From NCBI GenBank assembly GCA_013003325.1, contig JABDJU010000086.1:1-10325 (forward strand): 10,325 bases of DNA, read 5' to 3'. Positions 6,393 to 10,325 of the stretch are shown here, in pieces (positions within the stretch are counted from its first letter, which is position 1; the number at the start of each line of letters is the position of its first letter). A program made the translations under genes and the position numbers. Source of the stretch: Acidimicrobiales bacterium. GTDB taxonomy: Bacteria; Actinomycetota; Acidimicrobiia; Acidimicrobiales; SZUA-35. The notes below the pieces were generated by a model that was not told the DNA's origin, made no database searches, and saw only the letters and a program-made list of their open reading frames with translations.

Positions 6393-7391
6393 ATGGGCGG
6401 AGCAGACGTCGTGCTCGACGTGAAAGACCTCACGACGCAGTTCAGGACCCAGGACGGCGTGGTTCACGCTGTCAACGGCGTCGGCTTTGAACTCGGCCAG
6501 GGCGAATTTCTGGGAGTCGTGGGGGAGAGCGGCTCCGGCAAGAGCGTGTCCATGATGTCGCTGCTCAAGCTCATCCCGATGCCGCCGGGCGAAGTCGTCG
6601 CCGGCGAGGTGATCTTCGGCGACCGAGACCTGCTCCAGATCGATCTCGAGGAGCTCCGAGAGGTTCGGGGCGGGCAGATCGGTTTCATCTTCCAGGATCC
6701 GATGACGTCGTTGAATCCGGTGATCCGGATCGGCAAGCAGCTCACCGAATCGCTTCACCTCCATACCGACATGAGCAAAAAGGAGGCCGAGAATCGGGCG
6801 CTCGAGCTGCTGAACCTCGTCGGAATTCCCGACGCCTCCCAGCGCCTGAAGGCTTACCCCCACGAGCTGTCCGGGGGCATGCGTCAGCGGGTGATGATCG
6901 CAATGGCTCTGGCCTGTTCCCCAAAGGTGATTATCGCCGACGAGCCCACCACCGCCCTCGACGTGACCATTCAGGCTCAGATCATCGAGATCGTGCGCGA
7001 CCTGCGGGAGAAGCTCGGCACTGCGCTGATCTGGATCACCCACGATCTCGGCGTGGTGGCCGGACTGGCCGACCGGGTACTGGTGATGTACGGCGGCCAG
7101 ATCGTCGAAGAAGCCCCTGTCCGGGAGCTCTACAAAACGCCACGGCACCCCTACACCGAGGGTCTGCTCGAGTCGGTGCCACGGCTCGATCAGAAGGGCC
7201 ACGACCTCTACAGCATCGAGGGCCAACCACCGAGCATGTACCAGAAGCCGTCCAGCTGCAGTTTCGCACCCCGATGCCGGTATGCGTTTGACCGCTGCTC
7301 GGCGGAGCTGCCGAAGCTTCGGATCGTGAGCCCCGGCCACAAGACCGCGTGTTTCTACAACATGGAGGCGGGAGAGCCCTTCAATGACTGA
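6393..7391 (+). CDS. Peptide-type ABC transporter ATPase, DppD/OppD-like
   Basis: A 332-residue ATPase that would power uptake of peptides or similar solutes together with the next gene's product. All ABC motifs are present: Walker A 44-51 (Gly-Glu-Ser-Gly-Ser-Gly-Lys-Ser), Q-loop Gln101, signature Leu-Ser-Gly-Gly-Met 159-163, Walker B ending Asp183-Glu184, and switch His217. After His-Pro-Tyr-Thr (252-255) comes the oligopeptide-transporter C-terminal region with cysteines at 289, 295, 302 and 320 (C-X5-C-X6-C-X17-C). An in-frame ATG at 6327 would add 22 residues, but these lack family character; ATG 6393 gives the usual start, nine residues before the first strand, and follows a GGGG run at 6383-6386. 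The gene overlaps the next by 8 bases, indicating co-translation. The substrate (dipeptide, oligopeptide or nickel) cannot be told from the ATPase. Confidence 0.93.
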   Translation: MGGADVVLDVKDLTTQFRTQDGVVHAVNGVGFELGQGEFLGVVGESGSGKSVSMMSLLKLIPMPPGEVVAGEVIFGDRDLLQIDLEELREVRGGQIGFIFQDPMTSLNPVIRIGKQLTESLHLHTDMSKKEAENRALELLNLVGIPDASQRLKAYPHELSGGMRQRVMIAMALACSPKVIIADEPTTALDVTIQAQIIEIVRDLREKLGTALIWITHDLGVVAGLADRVLVMYGGQIVEEAPVRELYKTPRHPYTEGLLESVPRLDQKGHDLYSIEGQPPSMYQKPSSCSFAPRCRYAFDRCSAELPKLRIVSPGHKTACFYNMEAGEPFND

Positions 7392-8397
7392 CACCGCCTC
7401 CCCGACCGCCCAGACTCCGGCGGGCCGCGGCGAAGTGCTCGTCAGTGTGAAGGGAATGAAGAAGCACTTCCCGATCATGAAGGGGGTTTTCAGGCGGCAG
7501 GTCGGTGCGGTGCGCGCCGTCGACGGGGTCACCTTCGACATCTATCGGGGGGAGACGCTCGGCCTGGTCGGCGAGAGTGGCTCGGGCAAGTCGACGACGG
7601 GCCGCGTGCTGCTCCAGCTCGAAAAGGCCACAGACGGCACAATGTCGATCAACGGGGAGGAGCTCACCACGGTGAGCAATACGCGTCTGCGAGAGTTGCG
7701 AAAGCAGATGCAAATGATCTTCCAGGACCCTCACGCGTCGCTCAACCCTCGTATGACGGTCGCCACGATCATCGGCGAACCGCTGGTCGAGAACTCGTCG
7801 ATGACCAAGAAAGAACGCCGCGACCGGATCGACGAGCTGCTGATGAAGGTCGGGCTCGACCCAACCCACGCCAACCGGTACCCCCACGAGTTCTCCGGGG
7901 GTCAGCGCCAACGGATCGGGATCGCCCGGGCGATCGCCCTTCATCCAGAGTTCATCGTGTGCGACGAACCGATCGCTGCCCTCGATGTGTCGATTCAGGC
8001 CCAGGTGGTCAACCTGCTCAAGCAACTGCAGGAAGAGCTGCATCTGACCTACCTCTTCATCTCCCACGATCTGAGCATGGTGCGTCATATCGCCGATCGT
8101 GTTGCAGTGATGTATCTCGGCAACATCGTCGAGCTGGCCCACGTCGACGACCTGTACGACAACCCCAAGCATCCCTATACCCAGGCGCTGAACAGCGCGG
8201 TGCCATTGCCGGACCCGGTGGCAGAGGCCTCGCGGGTCCGGACGATCTTGGAGGGCGATATTCCCAGCCCTGCCAATCCTCCCCCCGGCTGTGTGTTCAA
8301 CACCCGCTGCCCGATCGCAACCGAGAAGTGCTCGAGAGACGTACCGGAGTGGCGAGAGACGGGGAATGGCCACTGGGTTGCGTGCCACTATGCGTAG
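7384..8397 (+). CDS. Peptide-type ABC transporter ATPase, DppF/OppF-like
   Basis: A 337-residue second ATPase, forming the usual heterodimer with the preceding DppD/OppD-like protein. Motifs are Walker A 63-70, Q-loop Gln114, signature Phe-Ser-Gly-Gly-Gln 170-174, Walker B ending Asp194-Glu195, and switch His228. A His-Phe-Pro (28-30) and the insertion Gly-Val-Phe-Arg-Arg before Val-Arg-Ala-Val-Asp are typical of OppF/DppF. The D-loop region reads Ala-Ala-Leu-Asp where Ser-Ala-Leu-Asp is common, a mild change. The C-terminus carries cysteines at 303, 309, 316 and 334 with the same spacing as in the partner. The ATG at 7384 overlaps the upstream gene by 8 bases and is preceded by a GGAG-containing purine run at 7371-7376. 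No permease gene adjoins it; a 131-base regulatory gap follows. Confidence 0.93.
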   Translation: MTDTASPTAQTPAGRGEVLVSVKGMKKHFPIMKGVFRRQVGAVRAVDGVTFDIYRGETLGLVGESGSGKSTTGRVLLQLEKATDGTMSINGEELTTVSNTRLRELRKQMQMIFQDPHASLNPRMTVATIIGEPLVENSSMTKKERRDRIDELLMKVGLDPTHANRYPHEFSGGQRQRIGIARAIALHPEFIVCDEPIAALDVSIQAQVVNLLKQLQEELHLTYLFISHDLSMVRHIADRVAVMYLGNIVELAHVDDLYDNPKHPYTQALNSAVPLPDPVAEASRVRTILEGDIPSPANPPPGCVFNTRCPIATEKCSRDVPEWRETGNGHWVACHYA

Positions 8398-8528
8398 ATC
8401 TACCGGATTCGAATTGTTATCAGCATGTGACAATGCGATTGAGCGCCGCAGGACCCCCATTGGCTCCGGTGGTACAGTCACAGTCGCTAAGCGTCGGCGT
8501 TTGTCGACCTATTAGAGGAGAGAAACAT
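8398..8528 (+). promoter_or_regulatory. Promoter and leader region of the binding-protein gene
   Basis: This 131-base gap holds a TANNNT box (TACAGT, 8473-8478), predicted to start transcription near 8485 and give a leader of about 44 bases. A strong ribosome binding site, AGGAG at 8516-8520 inside a longer purine run, lies 8 bases before ATG 8529. Just upstream of the -10 box is an imperfect inverted repeat (8457-8472), and the box overlaps a tandem ACAGTC repeat (8474-8485). An 8-base palindrome, ATTCGAAT, occurs at 8407-8414. No T-rich terminator follows the ATPase gene, so read-through is also possible. This arrangement would let the binding protein be made in excess over the ATPases. Confidence 0.5.
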
Positions 8529-10322
8529 ATGAAGAAGCTCATTGCGCTGCTTGCAGCGCTTGCGCTGTTAGCGGCCGCATGCGGAAGCGACAGCGACTCC
8601 GCCGACGACGGATCGGGTGCCGACGACTCGGTCTCGACCGACGACGGCACCACTACCACCACTGAGGCTGCGCCCGCCACCGAGGCTGGTCAGGGCGGAG
8701 AGTTGACCCTGCTCCAGTGGCAGGCTCCGTCACAGGCCAACAACCTGCTTTCGTCGGGAACCAAGGATCTTCTGGCCGGTTCGATCGTGATCGAACCGCT
8801 GGCCGAGCTCTCGCCCGCCGGTGATTTGGTCCCGACCTTGGCGACCGAAATCCCCACCAAGGAGAACGGTGGCGTGTCCGAGGACGGCACCCAGATCACG
8901 TGGACGCTCCGCGATGATGTCCTCTGGTCCGACGGAACACCGCTGACCGCCGAAGACGTGGTGTTCTCCTACGAATACTGCGCCGACACCGAGACCGGCT
9001 GTGCCAACCAGGCCTTCACCGGTGTTGAGACCGTGGTCGACAACGGCGACAACACCATCACCATCACCTTCAGCGAGCCCACGCCGTACCCGTACCAGCC
9101 CTACGTCGGCTACCAGTCGCCGATCATTCAGAAGGCTCAGATGGCCGACTGCATCGGTGCGGAGGCCAAGGCATGCTCGGAGCAGAACTTCGCTCCGATC
9201 GGAACCGGTCCCTACATGGTCGTCGAGCTTCGACCCGAAGACACCGTGACCTACGAGTTCAACCCGAACTACCGTTTCGCCTCTGAGGGCAAGCCATTCT
9301 TCTCCACCGTCACCATCAAGGGTGGCGGTAGCGCTGAAGACTCTGCCCGCTCCGTGCTCGAGGTCGGCGACGCCGACTACGCCTGGAACCTCCAGGTCGC
9401 GCCGGAGATCCTGGCCAACATGGAAGCCGCCGGTATCGGTCGGCTCGTCGGCGGTTTCGCCTCGAGCGTTGAGCACATCAGCCTCAACCAGACCGACCCG
9501 GAGGCCGATCCACCATCGGAAGGCACCCCTCACCCGCTGTTCGTCGACAACCCCGACCTGCACCGCGCCCTGTCGATTTCGATCAACCGCGACGAGTTGG
9601 TGACAGTCGGCTACGGCCCGGCCGGTAATCCGACGTGCAACATCTGGCCGGTCAACGCCTACGGCGAACTCAGCACCAACAACGACTGGTGCCTCACCCA
9701 AAACATCGACGAGGCCAACGCCCTTCTCGACGGTCTCGGCTACGAGGACACCGACAATGACGGAGTGCGCGAAGCGCCCGGATTCGGACCGCTGGAGTTC
9801 GACTACATCACCTCCACCAACGCGGTGCGCCAGAGCAACCAGGAACTGATTCAGGCGTACTGGGCCGAGATCGGCGTCAAAGCCAACATGAAGAATGCCG
9901 ATGGCGGCCTCTTCTTCGACGGCACCTGCGCCAGCGACGACTGCATCTGGAAGTTCTTCAATCCGATTCAGATGTACACCAACTCATCGTCAACCGGCCC
10001 GTACGGGGCTGGCTATGTCAATAGCTTCACGAGCGACAAGATCCCCACATCGGCAACGAACTGGGGTGGCGACAACATCTACCGCATCAACAGCCCCGAG
10101 ATCGATGCTCTCGAATTGGAGCTGCGTACTCTCGAAGTCACCGATCCCCGGTACGCCGAGATCATGATCGAGATCAATGACATTGCTGTGAACTCGGCAA
10201 TCATTCCGCTGATCCACCGAGCCGATGCAACGGCGATCAGCAACACGATTCAGGGGCTCGGTGACCTGAACGGTTGGGACAGCGAGTACTGGAACATCGA
10301 AGAGTGGTTCCGGAGCGAGTAA
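8529..10322 (+). CDS. Solute-binding lipoprotein of a peptide-type ABC importer (SBP family 5)
   Basis: A 597-residue extracytoplasmic binding protein that would deliver peptides or related solutes to the importer encoded with it. The signal peptide (Met-Lys-Lys, then Leu/Ala-rich) ends in a lipobox with Cys18 as the lipidated residue. Residues 19 to about 54 form an Asp/Ser/Thr/Gly-rich linker that tethers the domain to the membrane. The family 5 domain (PF00496) follows: Gly-Gly-Glu-Leu-Thr, the Leu-Arg-Asp-Asp-Val-Leu-Trp-Ser-Asp-Gly-Thr-Pro-Leu-Thr-Ala-Glu-Asp-Val signature region, Ile-Gly-Thr-Gly-Pro-Tyr, and a late Asp-Thr-Asp-Asn-Asp-Gly loop. Eight cysteines in the mature domain form four close pairs. 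ATG 8529 is certain: it has AGGAG at 8516-8520 and starts the signal peptide, although the frame is open far upstream. The permease genes are not in the window. The ligand cannot be predicted. Confidence 0.95.
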   Translation: MKKLIALLAALALLAAACGSDSDSADDGSGADDSVSTDDGTTTTTEAAPATEAGQGGELTLLQWQAPSQANNLLSSGTKDLLAGSIVIEPLAELSPAGDLVPTLATEIPTKENGGVSEDGTQITWTLRDDVLWSDGTPLTAEDVVFSYEYCADTETGCANQAFTGVETVVDNGDNTITITFSEPTPYPYQPYVGYQSPIIQKAQMADCIGAEAKACSEQNFAPIGTGPYMVVELRPEDTVTYEFNPNYRFASEGKPFFSTVTIKGGGSAEDSARSVLEVGDADYAWNLQVAPEILANMEAAGIGRLVGGFASSVEHISLNQTDPEADPPSEGTPHPLFVDNPDLHRALSISINRDELVTVGYGPAGNPTCNIWPVNAYGELSTNNDWCLTQNIDEANALLDGLGYEDTDNDGVREAPGFGPLEFDYITSTNAVRQSNQELIQAYWAEIGVKANMKNADGGLFFDGTCASDDCIWKFFNPIQMYTNSSSTGPYGAGYVNSFTSDKIPTSATNWGGDNIYRINSPEIDALELELRTLEVTDPRYAEIMIEINDIAVNSAIIPLIHRADATAISNTIQGLGDLNGWDSEYWNIEEWFRSE

Positions 10323-10325
10323 CTC

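Noticed and set aside
6333..7541. A 402-residue minus-strand open frame opposite the ATPase genes
   Set aside because: It is antisense to clear ABC ATPase sequence, with no recognisable domain; long antisense frames are common in GC-rich genomes.
7959..8528. An open frame running from inside the second ATPase gene into the binding-protein gene, suggesting a 787-residue protein
   Set aside because: The added part overlaps well-supported ATPase coding sequence in another frame, has shadow-like Arg/Pro-rich composition, and the signal peptide plus Shine-Dalgarno fix the start at 8529.
1..10325. A hidden defence system, mobile element, CRISPR array or RNA gene
   Set aside because: All longer stretches are accounted for by ordinary metabolic and transport genes, gaps are 131 bases or less, and I saw no transposase, direct-repeat array or tRNA-like fold.

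Overview
The window is GC-rich, densely coding DNA that most resembles an actinobacterial chromosome. A marine or freshwater Acidimicrobiia-like lineage is my inference from overall protein character, not something the sequence proves. Supporting signs are frequent GTG starts, strong GC bias at third codon positions, TANNNT-type -10 boxes placed exactly 12 to 7 bases before several start codons (the leaderless-transcript pattern common in Actinobacteria), and a lipoprotein with a long Asp/Ser/Thr-rich linker after its lipobox cysteine. I see no mobile elements, RNA genes, CRISPR arrays or phage modules.

Layout. Positions 1-840 hold the 3' part of a DUF1353-like gene whose product has a membrane-embedded C-terminal half. 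It is followed by a tight pair, an OsmC-family protein (870-1319) and a METTL27-like SAM methyltransferase (1323-1934), and then a class I-type polyphosphate kinase 2 (2023-2928). A small hairpin fills the 20-base gap to a convergent PlsC-like acyltransferase on the minus strand (2949-3962). That gene diverges, across 65 bases containing promoter elements for both directions, from a patatin-like phospholipase (4028-4885). An FAD-dependent oxidoreductase of the FAD_oxidored type follows (4914-6290).

The last 4 kb encode most of a dipeptide/oligopeptide-type ABC importer: two overlapping ATPase genes of the DppD/OppD and DppF/OppF kind (6393-7391 and 7384-8397), then, behind its own promoter region and a strong ribosome binding site, a family 5 solute-binding lipoprotein (8529-10322). 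No permease gene is present; one or two are expected beyond the right edge.

The genes work in loose groups: polyphosphate and nucleotide energy metabolism (PPK2), peroxide or thiol stress (OsmC), phospholipid turnover (acyltransferase and patatin) and peptide-type uptake (the ABC system). I found no convincing evidence of a novel multi-gene system. The most interesting points are the repeated leaderless promoter geometry, the divergent lipid-gene pair, the membrane-attached DUF1353 domain, matching four-cysteine motifs in both transporter ATPases, and four closely spaced cysteine pairs in the binding protein.
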